Source of the DNA: Amycolatopsis anabasis | GTDB taxonomy: Bacteria > Actinomycetota > Actinomycetes > Mycobacteriales > Pseudonocardiaceae | Direction of reading: 5' to 3' | Assembly (NCBI RefSeq): GCF_009765355.1 | Contig: NZ_VTHK01000035.1 | Coordinates: 31,500-95,499, forward strand | DNA: 64,000 bases | Shown: positions 32,759-40,979 of the stretch, piece by piece | How positions within the stretch are numbered: the first letter of the stretch is position 1 | Layout of the letters: the number at the start of each line of letters is the position of its first letter | The notes under the pieces: generated by a model | Told to the model about the DNA's origin: nothing | The model's database searches: none | Seen by the model: the letters and a program-made list of their open reading frames with translations, nothing else | Program-made: the position numbers and the translations under genes

Positions 32759-33111
32759 GATCGCCCTTCCGCTGCCGGGTCGTCGAGATCGTCCAGCACT
32801 TCGCCGATGGCGGCCAGCCGGTCCCGCCAGAACCGCTCGTACGGGGTGAGCCATTCCCGCAGTTCGTGCAGCGGACCGGGATCGACCGCGTAGTAGCGGT
32901 GGCGGCCCTGCCTGGTCTCGGTGACGAGGCCGGAATCGCGCAGCACCTTGAGGTGTTCGGACACGCTCGGCCGGGCCATGTCGAACCGGGCGGCGATGTC
33001 GCTCACCGTCCGCGGCCCGTGCAGCAGGAGGTCCAGCACGTCCCGCCGGGTCGGGTTGGCCAGCGCCCCGAACACGTGGTCGGTCGGCGAACTCTTGGCG
33101 CGGTGCGGCAC
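32755..33111 (-). CDS. ArsR-family repressor of the VOC-SRPBCC operon
   Basis: A 118-residue winged-helix regulator (FGALANPTRRDVLDLLLHG, ARFDMARPSVSEHLKVLRDS, GLVTETRQGRHRYYAVDPG). It has no metal-binding cysteine pair, so it is the non-metal class usually coupled to SRPBCC proteins. Start: GTG at 33111 behind GGGGAGG. The two palindromes at 33514-33556, upstream of the VOC gene, are its likely operators. Confidence 0.88.
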   Translation of the reverse strand: MPHRAKSSPTDHVFGALANPTRRDVLDLLLHGPRTVSDIAARFDMARPSVSEHLKVLRDSGLVTETRQGRHRYYAVDPGPLHELREWLTPYERFWRDRLAAIGEVLDDLDDPAAEGRS

Positions 33112-33133
33112 GAAGAACCTCCCCTTCCCCGCG

Positions 33134-33502
33134 TCAGTCCCGCGACGCGGCCGCCAGGACGAAACCGTTGCCGTCCGGATCGGCGAAGGTAGCCTGGCGG
33201 CCCCACGGCAGCTCGCGGGGGCCCTCGACACTCACCCCGGCCGCGCGCAGTGCCGCCACGTCCGCGTCGAGGTCCGCCGACTCCAGGATCACCCCTCGCG
33301 AGGAACCGGCCGCCATACCGGGAAACGGCTTGTGCAGCACCATCGAGGTCTGCGCCCCCGCGGGCGCCACCTCCAGCCAGCGGTTCTGCTCCATCCGCAC
33401 GTCCGCCCGCACCTCGAAACCCAGATCGTCCACATAGAACGATCGCGCCCGGTCCTGATCGGACACCAGCACGGTGATCGTCGTGATTCGCGAAATGTTC
33501 AT
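33134..33502 (-). CDS. VOC-family glyoxalase/bleomycin-resistance-like protein
   Basis: A 122-residue vicinal-oxygen-chelate protein with two beta-alpha-beta3 modules (TTITVLVSDQDRARSFYVDD, LGFEVRADVRM and ATFADPDGNGFVLAA). Members bind a metal and act on or sequester small molecules. The specific ligand is unknown. It is first gene of the operon with ArsR (22 bases downstream) and SRPBCC, under a double palindrome. Confidence 0.85.
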   Translation of the reverse strand: MNISRITTITVLVSDQDRARSFYVDDLGFEVRADVRMEQNRWLEVAPAGAQTSMVLHKPFPGMAAGSSRGVILESADLDADVAALRAAGVSVEGPRELPWGRQATFADPDGNGFVLAAASRD

Positions 33503-33513
33503 ACCGCCACATT

Positions 33514-33556
33514 AGGTAGGAAAACTCCTACCTGTCAAGCGTAGGAGTTCTCCTAC
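33514..33556. promoter_or_regulatory. Double ArsR operator upstream of the VOC operon
   Basis: Site one is AGGTAGGA-AAAC-TCCTACCT (33514-33533), with perfect 8-base arms. Site two is GTAGGAG-TT-CTCCTAC (33541-33556), with perfect 7-base arms. Centres are 25 bases apart. They lie just upstream of the VOC start and would block transcription when ArsR binds. Confidence 0.7.
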
Positions 33557-33569
33557 CTAACGTGGTCGC

Positions 33570-34361
33570 TCAGCAGCAGACGCCCGCACCGGATTCCCGG
33601 CCGGTGGTGGCCGGTTTGGTGGCGTGGACGATCGCGGAGTGCATGCCGTCGGCCACCTGGTGGGTCGGGGTGATCTCGATGCCGGTGAAGCCCGCGGCCT
33701 CGAGTTCGGCCCGGTATTCGGCGAAGGACAGGGCGCCGGCGATGCAGCCGGTGTAGGAGCCGCGTTCGGCCCGGTGTGCCGGGGTGAGGTGGTCCTCGGC
33801 GACCACGTCGGAGATGCCGAGGCGACCGCCGGGGGCCAGGACGCGGAAGGTTTCGGCGAACACGGCCGGTTTGTCGACCGAGAGGTTGATGACGCAGTTG
33901 GAGATCACCACGTCGATCGTGCCCTCGGGGAGCGGGATGTTCTCGATGGTGCCCTTGAGGAACTCAACGTTGGCGGCCCCGGCCTTCTTCGCGTTGGTCC
34001 GGGCGAGGGCGAGCATTTCCTCGGTCATGTCCAGCCCGTACGCCTTGCCGGTGGGCCCGACCCGGCGGGCCGAGAGCAGGACGTCGATACCGCCGCCGGA
34101 GCCGAGGTCCAGCACCCGCTCGCCTTCGCGGAGTTCGGCGACCGCGGTGGGATTGCCGCAGCCGAGCGAGGCGGCGACCGCCTCGGCGGGGAGTTCGTCG
34201 CGATCGGTGGCGGGGTAGAGGGTGGCGCCGAAGTTGTCGTCGACCTCCACCGGCGCCGGGCCGCAGCAGTCGTCGGCCGCGCCGCCCCCGGTGACGGTCT
34301 TCGCGGCGGCCGCGTAGCGCTCCCGCACGGTCTCGCGCAGATCGGCAGGCTGTTCGCTCAT
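33570..34361 (-). CDS. arsM: Arsenite S-adenosylmethionine methyltransferase
   Basis: A 263-residue ArsM. It opens with VRERYAAAAKTV and the CC of DDCCGP, then has the SAM motif VLDLGSGGGIDVLLSARRVG and the conserved Cys regions SLGCGNP and NCVINL, which coordinate As(III), and ends with a CC pair. It methylates trivalent arsenic. Start: ATG at 34361 behind AAGGGGA. It is divergent from arsR-acr3-arsC, sharing the operator region. Confidence 0.92.
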   Translation of the reverse strand: MSEQPADLRETVRERYAAAAKTVTGGGAADDCCGPAPVEVDDNFGATLYPATDRDELPAEAVAASLGCGNPTAVAELREGERVLDLGSGGGIDVLLSARRVGPTGKAYGLDMTEEMLALARTNAKKAGAANVEFLKGTIENIPLPEGTIDVVISNCVINLSVDKPAVFAETFRVLAPGGRLGISDVVAEDHLTPAHRAERGSYTGCIAGALSFAEYRAELEAAGFTGIEITPTHQVADGMHSAIVHATKPATTGRESGAGVCC

Positions 34362-34414
34362 CGTGTGTCCCCTTCGGTGTTTCGCGCCGAACCCGGAAGC
34401 CCCAGATTCGGCTC

Positions 34415-34433
34415 CATCGATGTGCATCGATGT
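34415..34433. promoter_or_regulatory. ArsR operator between arsM and arsR
   Basis: ATCGATG-TG-CATCGAT (34416-34431) has perfect 7-base arms and also reads as a direct repeat of CATCGATGT at 34415 and 34425. It lies in the divergent arsM/arsR region, some 40 bases before the arsR ATG, the expected place for an As(III)-responsive repressor. Confidence 0.6.
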
Positions 34434-34472
34434 AACCTTGCGGCTTGGATCGAAGTTTGTCAACATAGAAGA

Positions 34473-34862
34473 ATGTCGAATCAAGAGCCCTTGGTCGTCG
34501 GCGGAACCGGGAACTGCTGCCCCGGGTTGCTGTCCGCGCCGCTGGGCGAGGAACAGGCCGCCGAACTGGCGCCGGTGTTCAAGGCCCTCGGGGATCCGGT
34601 GCGGCTGCGGCTGCTGTCGATGATCGCCTCCCGCGCGGGCGGCGAGGTGTGCGTCTGCGAGCTCACACCGGAGTTCGAGCTGTCCCAGCCGACGATCTCC
34701 CACCACCTGAAGTTGTTGCGCCAAGCCGGATTGATCGAGTGCGAGCGCCGCGGCACCTGGGTGTACTACTGGCTGCTGCCGGAAACCACCGACAAGGTCG
34801 CGGCCCTGCTGGCCCGCCCGGCCGCGGGCCGGCTGCCCGAACCCGCCGGATCTGGGACGTGA
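34473..34862 (+). CDS. arsR: Arsenite-responsive ArsR repressor
   Basis: A 129-residue winged-helix repressor (VFKALGDPVRLRLLSMIAS, FELSQPTISHHLKLLRQAGL, ERRGTWVYYWL). The EVCVCEL sequence is the CxC As(III) sensor of classical ArsR proteins. Start: ATG at 34473 after AGAAGA. Its stop overlaps the acr3 start (GTGA), so the two are coupled. Confidence 0.92.
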   Translation: MSNQEPLVVGGTGNCCPGLLSAPLGEEQAAELAPVFKALGDPVRLRLLSMIASRAGGEVCVCELTPEFELSQPTISHHLKLLRQAGLIECERRGTWVYYWLLPETTDKVAALLARPAAGRLPEPAGSGT

Positions 34863-35920
34863 CCGCTGAGATCGCCGTGCCGGTGGCGGCACGATTGTCC
34901 GTTGTGGACCGGTTCCTGCCGGTGTGGATCCTGGCCGCGATGGCCGCCGGGCTCGGGCTCGGCCGCCTCGTCCCGGGCCTGGGGGACGCGTTGGCGGCGG
35001 TGACCGTGACCGGGGTGTCCCTGCCGATCGCGCTCGGCTTGCTGGTGATGATGTACCCGGTGCTGGCGAAGGTCCGCTACGACCGGCTGGACGGCGTCAC
35101 CCGCGACCACCGCCTGCTCATCCCTTCGCTGGTGCTGAACTGGGTGCTGGGCCCGGCGTTGATGTTCGCGCTCGCGTGGATCTTCCTGCCGGACCTGCCC
35201 GAGTACCGGACCGGGCTGATCATCGTCGGGCTGGCGCGCTGCATCGCCATGGTGATCATCTGGAACGACCTGGCGTGCGGGGACCGCGAGGCCGCCGCCG
35301 TGCTGGTCGCGCTGAACTCGGTGTTCCAGGTGCTCGCCTTCTCCGCGCTGGGCTGGTTCTACCTGTCCGTGCTCCCGGGCTGGCTCGGGCTGGAACAGGC
35401 CGGGCTCGCGGTGCCGGTGTGGGAGATCGCCCGCAGCGTGCTGATCTTCCTCGGCATCCCGCTCATGGCCGGATACCTCACCCGCCGCCTCGGCGAGAAA
35501 GCGCGGGGGCGTGCCTGGTACGAAACCAAGCTGCTCCCGCGGATCGGGCCGTTCGCGCTGTACGGGCTGCTGTTCACCATCGTGCTTCTCTTTGCCCTGC
35601 AAGGGAAAGCGATCACCAGCGCGCCGCTGGACGTGGCGCGGATCGCGCTGCCGCTGCTGGCGTACTTCGCGCTGATGTGGGCCGGGTCCTATGCGCTCGG
35701 CAAAGCCGTCGGCCTATCGTATGAGCGGACCGCCACGCTGGCGTTCACCGCGGCGGGCAACAACTTCGAACTCGCCATCGCGGTCGCGATCGCCACGTTC
35801 GGCGCCACCAGCGGTCAAGCGCTGGCCGGGGTCGTCGGACCGCTCATCGAAGTCCCCGTCCTGGTCGCCCTGGTCTACGTGTCCTTGGCGCTGCGCCGCC
35901 GCACCCGGTCTCAACCCTGA
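34859..35920 (+). CDS. acr3: ACR3-family arsenite efflux permease
   Basis: A 353-residue inner-membrane transporter with ten predicted spans. VVDRFLPVWILAAMAAGLGL, MMYPVLAKVRYDRL and ARCIAMVIIWNDLACGDREA (with the conserved Cys) and the final TAAGNNFELAIAVAIATFGA are ACR3 signatures. It extrudes As(OH)3 using the proton gradient. It starts inside the end of arsR and is followed nine bases later by arsC. Confidence 0.95.
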   Translation: MTAEIAVPVAARLSVVDRFLPVWILAAMAAGLGLGRLVPGLGDALAAVTVTGVSLPIALGLLVMMYPVLAKVRYDRLDGVTRDHRLLIPSLVLNWVLGPALMFALAWIFLPDLPEYRTGLIIVGLARCIAMVIIWNDLACGDREAAAVLVALNSVFQVLAFSALGWFYLSVLPGWLGLEQAGLAVPVWEIARSVLIFLGIPLMAGYLTRRLGEKARGRAWYETKLLPRIGPFALYGLLFTIVLLFALQGKAITSAPLDVARIALPLLAYFALMWAGSYALGKAVGLSYERTATLAFTAAGNNFELAIAVAIATFGATSGQALAGVVGPLIEVPVLVALVYVSLALRRRTRSQP

Positions 35921-35929
35921 GGAGACGCC

Positions 35930-36337
35930 ATGTCCAGCACCCCGGAAGTTCTGTTCGTCTGCGTGCACAACGCGGGCCGCTCCCAGATGGCCGCCGCGCT
36001 CTTGCGACACCACGGCGGGGACCGGGTCCGGGTCCGCTCCGCCGGATCCGCCCCGGCCGACGTCGTGAACCCGGCGGTCGCCGAGGCGATGGCCGAGCTC
36101 GGGATCGACATCTCCGCCGAGGTGCCCAAGAAGCTGACCACCGGCGCCGTCGAGGCCAGCGACGTGGTCATCACCATGGGCTGCGGCGACGCCTGCCCGG
36201 TCTTCCCCGGCAAGCGCTACCTCGACTGGAAACTCGACGATCCGGCGGGCCGGGGCATCGACGCCGTCCGCCCCATCCGCGACGAGATCGACCGCCGGGT
36301 CCGGGAACTGCTCACCGAACTCGTCCCGGCGAGCTGA
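35930..36337 (+). CDS. arsC: Arsenate reductase, low-molecular-weight phosphatase type
   Basis: A 135-residue LMW-PTPase-fold arsenate reductase. The P-loop VCVHNAGRSQMAAALL holds the nucleophile Cys, and ITMGCGDACPVFPGK has the later redox cysteines. In actinobacteria this type is recycled through mycothiol/mycoredoxin or thioredoxin; which applies here cannot be told. Start: ATG at 35930 after GAGGAG. It is last gene of the arsR-acr3-arsC operon. Confidence 0.93.
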   Translation: MSSTPEVLFVCVHNAGRSQMAAALLRHHGGDRVRVRSAGSAPADVVNPAVAEAMAELGIDISAEVPKKLTTGAVEASDVVITMGCGDACPVFPGKRYLDWKLDDPAGRGIDAVRPIRDEIDRRVRELLTELVPAS

Positions 36338-36514
36338 CGCCAGGCGCCGAGCAAGGCGACAAGCGGTGTCCACTCAGGACTTCGCCGCCTCAGGACCCGG
36401 CGCCGACGAGGCGGCTGTGGGGCAAGGGTGACGGGCAAGCGCATCCCTCCCGGTGCTCGTGGTTGCCGATCGCGGGAACCGGGTACGCCTCGGGGTGGAG
36501 AGGAGGTTCCAGCG

Positions 36515-37186
36515 ATGCGATCCGCGATGAGTGCTCAGGTCTTCCCCGATCGGCGGGAAGCGGGCCGTCGGCTGGCCGCGCGGCTGCGGGAACGGCGGTG
36601 GTTCGATCCGGTCGTCCTCGGGTTGCCGCGAGGCGGCGTGCCCGTCGCGGCACCGGTGGCCGAGGCCCTCGGCGCCCCGCTGGACGTGGTGGTCGCCCGG
36701 AAGATCGGCGCGCCGGACCAACCGGAGTTCGGCGTCGGCGCGGTCACCGCGTCCGGGCCGCCCTACTACGACGAGCGGTCCCTCGACCTGCTCGGGCTCA
36801 CCCGGCAGGACCTGGCGAAGGCGTGCGAGGAGGAACGGGCGGAAGCCCGGCGCCGGATGGAGCTCTACCGGAACGGTTACCAGGCCGCGCGGTGCGCGGG
36901 GCGCGCCGTGATCGTGATCGACGACGGACTCGCCACCGGCGTCACCGCCACCGCGGCGTTGCGCGCGGTTCGCGACGAGAATCCACGCGAACTGGTCTTC
37001 GCCGCGCCCGTCTGCGCCCGCGACGGGGCCGTGCGGTTGCGGGACGAGGCCGACGGCGTCGTATGCCTCGAGTGGCCCGAACTGTTCCTGGCCGTGGGCC
37101 AGTGGTACGAGGATTTCCCGCAGACCAGCGACAACGAGGTGATCGGGCTGCTGGAGAACGCCCGGGACCGCCGTGCGAGCGAATGA
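36515..37186 (+). CDS. Phosphoribosyltransferase-fold protein
   Basis: A 223-residue PRTase-family protein with the PRPP-binding motif VIVIDDGLATGVTATAALRA (about 133-152) and the N-terminal LGLPRGGVPVAAPVAEALG loop. It has no hood motif that would name a purine or pyrimidine base, so the substrate is unknown; relatives are often linked to stress functions. Start: ATG at 36515 behind GGAGG. A proline-rich ORF on the opposite strand begins downstream. Confidence 0.82.
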   Translation: MRSAMSAQVFPDRREAGRRLAARLRERRWFDPVVLGLPRGGVPVAAPVAEALGAPLDVVVARKIGAPDQPEFGVGAVTASGPPYYDERSLDLLGLTRQDLAKACEEERAEARRRMELYRNGYQAARCAGRAVIVIDDGLATGVTATAALRAVRDENPRELVFAAPVCARDGAVRLRDEADGVVCLEWPELFLAVGQWYEDFPQTSDNEVIGLLENARDRRASE

Positions 37187-37189
37187 CAC

Positions 37190-37342
37190 TCATTCCGCCC
37201 GGGGCGGCTCCGGTTCCGGCGGAACCGGCGGCACCGGCTCGGGTGGAACCGGGGGCCGAGGCGGCTCCGGGCCGGGCGGAACCGGCTCCGGAGGCGGTTT
37301 GGGGAAGGGTTCCGGAGGGCCTGGGGGAACCGGGTGAACCAT
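37190..37342 (-). CDS. Possible 50-residue proline-rich peptide
   Basis: The minus strand reads 50 codons, MVHPVPPGPPEPFPKPPPEP and on through PPEPVPP repeats to PRAE. An exact GGGAGG precedes the ATG by seven bases, which favours it over the overlapping plus-strand frame that starts at the PRTase stop. Pro makes up roughly half of the residues. It fills most of the 320-base gap between the PRTase gene and the zinc-finger gene. The rest of that gap shows nothing clear. Confidence 0.4.
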   Translation of the reverse strand: MVHPVPPGPPEPFPKPPPEPVPPGPEPPRPPVPPEPVPPVPPEPEPPRAE

Positions 37343-37506
37343 GACGGCCTCCCTTGTTGCCGGGGTTCTTCCCTCGGATACCCGGCCGAGTGTGGCCTTA
37401 CCCGTGCCGTTCCGGCTGTTTGCGCTTACGCTCTTAGTTCCGCTAACGAATCAGCGGGTGGAATCGTCCGAACCGGGTGAACCGGTCGGAATACGGCTGG
37501 AGCGAC

Positions 37507-37854
37507 GTGGCTGATCAACGCACCGCCTCGTGCCGGTTCTGCGGCCGCGCCCCGGCTCCCGGGGAACATCGCGTGCCGGGTCCGGACGGGCCGATCTGCG
37601 CGAGCTGTATCGCCGCGGGCCTGAAACTCGTGCACGACGGGCAGGCACGGCCCAGCCGTGGCGAGACCGTCCTGGTCCGGGTGACTTCGCGGGACGACGA
37701 GGCGTGCGAGTTCTGCGAGCGCCGCGAGCGGTACACGTTCCTGGGTTTCCGCCGGTCGCTGGCCCGGATGAAGTGCCCGGAACTGGGCGCGGTGATCTGC
37801 GCGGACTGCCTGGACCACGGCGGCGACCTGATCAACAAGGCATACCGGCACTAG
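37507..37854 (+). CDS. ClpX-type C4 zinc-finger protein
   Basis: A 115-residue protein with two C4 zinc sites: CRFCGRAPAPGEHRVPGPDG followed by ICASCIAAG, and CEFCERRERYTFLG followed by ICADCLDHGG. The arrangement resembles the N-terminal zinc domain of ClpX and related stand-alone proteins, which bind peptides or act as adaptors. Start: GTG at 37507 behind GGAG. It is followed after 44 bases by the SUMF1-domain gene, so the two may form an operon. Confidence 0.78.
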   Translation: MADQRTASCRFCGRAPAPGEHRVPGPDGPICASCIAAGLKLVHDGQARPSRGETVLVRVTSRDDEACEFCERRERYTFLGFRRSLARMKCPELGAVICADCLDHGGDLINKAYRH

Positions 37855-37898
37855 GCCGAACATCCACTGTGGAAGAACCCGGTAGGTTGGGCGTTGCG

Positions 37899-38624
37899 AT
37901 GAACCCCCAACCGAAGCCGCTCCGGACGATCGCCGAGCACATGATCGGCGTGCCCGCCGGGGAGATCGTCCTGCGGGACGAGGGCACGAAGACGAACTGG
38001 CGGGTCGAAGTCGGGGCCTTCCAACTGGCTTCGCACCCGGTGACCCGCGAGCTGTACGCCGCCGTCCGGGGCGAGGCGCCCGCGAATCCGCCCGCGCCGC
38101 GGAAACCCGCGACCGAGGTCTCCTGGATCGACGCCGTCCTGTTCTGCAACCGGCTCTCGGCGCTGTCGGGGCTCGAACCCTGCTACTCGATGGGCGAGGA
38201 TCCCGACGCGCAGGACGTGGTCTGCGACTGGGCGGCCGACGGCTACCGCCTCCCGGCCGAGGCCGAATGGGAGTACGCGTGCCGGGCCGGAACCTCCGGC
38301 GTCCGCTACGGGGAGCTGGACGAGATCGCCTGGTACCGCGCGAACTCCGGCGGTGAACCGCACGACGTGGCGGCCAAGGCGCCGAACGCGTGGGGCTTCC
38401 ACGACATGATCGGCAACGTGTGGGAATGGTGCTGGGACCGCTACGATCCCCGCGTCTACGGGCCGTACCGCGTTTTCCGCGGCGGCGGCTGGTTCGACCA
38501 CCCCCGGGGATGCCGGGCGTCGTGCCGCCGCAAGAGCCACCCCACCTTTCGCGTGGACGACCTCGGATTCCGGCTCGCCCGCACGGCGAACGACCGCGCC
38601 CCACGGGATATTGACGTGATGTAA
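37899..38624 (+). CDS. SUMF1/formylglycine-generating-enzyme-like protein
   Basis: A 241-residue FGE-sulfatase-fold protein: EVSWIDAVLFCNRLS, RLPAEAEWEYACRAGT, GNVWEWCWDRYDP and FRGGGWFDHPRGCRASCRRK, then LGFRLAR. In genuine aerobic FGE the copper-binding pair is C.....C around LCHDSYC; here the first Cys position reads Asp and only the second is present, so formylglycine formation is doubtful. Start: ATG at 37899, with no strong site. Its partner is probably the adjacent zinc-finger protein. Confidence 0.82.
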   Translation: MNPQPKPLRTIAEHMIGVPAGEIVLRDEGTKTNWRVEVGAFQLASHPVTRELYAAVRGEAPANPPAPRKPATEVSWIDAVLFCNRLSALSGLEPCYSMGEDPDAQDVVCDWAADGYRLPAEAEWEYACRAGTSGVRYGELDEIAWYRANSGGEPHDVAAKAPNAWGFHDMIGNVWEWCWDRYDPRVYGPYRVFRGGGWFDHPRGCRASCRRKSHPTFRVDDLGFRLARTANDRAPRDIDVM

Positions 38625-38704
38625 GCCGGTTTCATCCGATCGAATGAACGGCCGGATCCACAGTGTCCGAGATCACGCATCGGAAAAGTCGCGCGGATAC
38701 AGGT

Positions 38705-39424
38705 TCAGAGGCGCTCCTGGAGCGCTTCGGCGGCGGCGAGAAGGTCGGCGGCCCAGCGGGCGCCCGGTTTGCGGCCGATGCGTTCGATCGGTCCGGACAC
38801 CGAGACGGCCGCCACCACCGTGCCCGAGGAATCCCGGACCGGCGCCGAGACGCTGGCGACACCCGGCTCGCGTTCGGCCACGCTTTGCGCCCAGCCCCGG
38901 CGGCGAACTTCCAGCAGGGTGCGCTCGCCGTACACCGCGTCGTTCAGGATCGTGCGCTGCGTATGCGGATCGGACCACGCGGCGAGCACCTTCGCACCCG
39001 AACCGGCCGTCATCGGCAGGCGTGAGCCGATCGGCACGGTGTCGCGCAGGCCACTCGGCGGCTCGGCGGTGGACACGCAGACCCGCTGCACCCCGTCGCG
39101 GCGGTAGAGCTGGACGCTCTCGCCGGTGATGTCGCGCAGCTTCGGCAGCACCGAGGTCGCCGCGTCGAGCAACGGGTCCGTGGTGCCGCCCGCCAGCTCG
39201 GCGAGCGCGGTTCCGGGCCGCCACCGTCCATCCGGGCCGCGGCGCAGCAACCGGTGCACCTCCAGCCCCACCGCGAGGCGGTGCGCCGTCGCACGGGGCA
39301 ATCCGGTCCTGCTGCACAGTTCCGCCAGGCCGCACGGATCCTCGGCCACGGCCTGCAGTACGGCCACGGCCTTGTCCAGAACTCCGATACCGCTGTGCTG
39401 ATTCGAGGCGCTATGCTGTCCCAC
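38705..39424 (-). CDS. ndgR: IclR-family regulator, NdgR-like
   Basis: A 239-residue IclR protein (GVLDKAVAVLQAVAEDPCGL, LPRATAHRLAVGLEVHRLL, then an effector domain). Divergent from leuCD, it matches NdgR/Rv2989-type regulators that control leucine and other amino acid genes. Start: GTG at 39424 with no Shine-Dalgarno; TAGTAT lies seven bases upstream and may be a -10 element, in which case the transcript would be leaderless. The region to leuC (125 bases) holds two TGGGAA motifs that may be its operator. Confidence 0.9.
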   Translation of the reverse strand: MGQHSASNQHSGIGVLDKAVAVLQAVAEDPCGLAELCSRTGLPRATAHRLAVGLEVHRLLRRGPDGRWRPGTALAELAGGTTDPLLDAATSVLPKLRDITGESVQLYRRDGVQRVCVSTAEPPSGLRDTVPIGSRLPMTAGSGAKVLAAWSDPHTQRTILNDAVYGERTLLEVRRRGWAQSVAEREPGVASVSAPVRDSSGTVVAAVSVSGPIERIGRKPGARWAADLLAAAEALQERL

Positions 39425-39549
39425 GAAGCGATACTAACTTCTCGAACTTTGGGAAGTCCAGATTCTGGGAAAATCGAACTCGTGGTGCGGCGCCCCACGG
39501 GCCCGGCCGAGTTCCTTTGCTCCCAAACAACTCATTGGGAGGAGCCCTG

Positions 39550-40965
39550 ATGTCCACCACCAAGGGGCGGACCCTGGCGGAGAAGGTGTGGGACGCCCAC
39601 GCCGTGCGGCGCGGTGAAGGCGCCGAGCCCGATCTGCTCTACATCGACCTGCACCTGGTGCACGAAGTCACCAGCCCGCAGGCGTTCGACGGTCTCCGGC
39701 TGGCGGGCCGGCCGGTCCGACGGCCGGATCTCACCATCGCCACCGAGGACCACAACGTCCCGACCGTCGACATCGAACTGCCGATCGCCGATCCGGTGTC
39801 GCGCACACAGGTCGACACGCTTCGACGCAACTGCAAGGAGTTCGGCGTCCGGCTGCACCCGATGGGTGACGCGGAACAGGGCATCGTGCACGTTATCGGG
39901 CCACAACTGGGCCTCACGCAACCCGGGATGACCGTGGTGTGCGGTGACAGTCACACGTCAACGCACGGCGCCTTCGGCGCGATGGCATTCGGTATCGGGA
40001 CCTCTGAGGTGGAGCACGTTCTGGCGACCCAGACTTTGCCGCTCCGTCCATTCAAGACGATGGCGATCAACGTCGACGGCGAGCTCCGGCCCGGTGTCAC
40101 CGCGAAGGACATCATCCTCGCGGTGATCGCGAAGATCGGCACCGGCGGCGGGCAGGGCTACGTCCTCGAGTACCGGGGCAGCGCGATCCGGGCGCTGTCC
40201 ATGGAAGCCCGGATGACCGTGTGCAACATGTCGATCGAAGCGGGCGCCCGCGCCGGGATGATCGCACCGGACGAGACCACGTTCGCCTACCTCGAAGGCC
40301 GCCCGCACGCGCCGAAGGGCGCCGACTGGGACGCCGCGGTGGCGAACTGGCGGGAACTGCGCACCGACGACGACGCCGAGTTCGACGCCGAGGTGGACAT
40401 CGACGCGAGCGAGCTCACCCCGTTCGTCACCTGGGGAACCAACCCCGGGCAGGGGCTGCCGCTGAGCGCCTCGGTGCCCGATCCGGAACGCATCCCGGAC
40501 GAGAACGAGCGCATCGCCGCTGAGAAAGCCCTGTCCTATATGGACCTGAAGCCGGGCACCCCGCTCCGCGAGATCGCGGTGGACACCGTCTTCCTCGGCT
40601 CCTGCACGAACGGCCGGATCGAGGATCTGCGGGCCGCGGCGGAGGTGCTGCGGGGCCACAAGGTGGCCGACGGCGTCCGGATGCTCGTGGTGCCGGGCTC
40701 GATGCGGGTCCGCCAGGCCGCCGAAGCCGAGGGGCTGAACAAGATCTTCACCGACGCCGGCGCCGAGTGGCGCCAGGCGGGCTGCTCGATGTGCCTGGGC
40801 ATGAACCCGGACCAGCTCTCCCCGGGCGAGCGCAGCGCGTCGACCTCCAACCGGAACTTCGAGGGCCGGCAGGGCAAGGGCGGGCGGACCCACCTGGTGT
40901 CCCCGCTGGTGGCCGCCGCGACCGCCGTGCGCGGCACCCTCTCCTCGCCCGAAGACCTGAACTGA
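39550..40965 (+). CDS. leuC: 3-isopropylmalate dehydratase large subunit
   Basis: A 471-residue aconitase-family enzyme of leucine synthesis that isomerises 2- to 3-isopropylmalate with LeuD. Cluster-binding motifs are visible: VVCGDSHTSTHGAFGAMAFG, VFLGSCTNGRIEDL and QAGCSMCLGMNPD, supplying three cysteines for the [4Fe-4S] cluster. Start: ATG at 39550 behind GGGAGGAG. leuD follows after 14 bases. Confidence 0.97.
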   Translation: MSTTKGRTLAEKVWDAHAVRRGEGAEPDLLYIDLHLVHEVTSPQAFDGLRLAGRPVRRPDLTIATEDHNVPTVDIELPIADPVSRTQVDTLRRNCKEFGVRLHPMGDAEQGIVHVIGPQLGLTQPGMTVVCGDSHTSTHGAFGAMAFGIGTSEVEHVLATQTLPLRPFKTMAINVDGELRPGVTAKDIILAVIAKIGTGGGQGYVLEYRGSAIRALSMEARMTVCNMSIEAGARAGMIAPDETTFAYLEGRPHAPKGADWDAAVANWRELRTDDDAEFDAEVDIDASELTPFVTWGTNPGQGLPLSASVPDPERIPDENERIAAEKALSYMDLKPGTPLREIAVDTVFLGSCTNGRIEDLRAAAEVLRGHKVADGVRMLVVPGSMRVRQAAEAEGLNKIFTDAGAEWRQAGCSMCLGMNPDQLSPGERSASTSNRNFEGRQGKGGRTHLVSPLVAAATAVRGTLSSPEDLN

Positions 40966-40979
40966 CGGGAGTACGCACC

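Noticed and set aside
37183..37344. Plus-strand Pro/Ala-rich frame starting at the PRTase stop
   Set aside because: It overlaps the minus-strand proline-rich ORF, which has the better ribosome binding site. One of the two must be a shadow; the plus frame has no site of its own.
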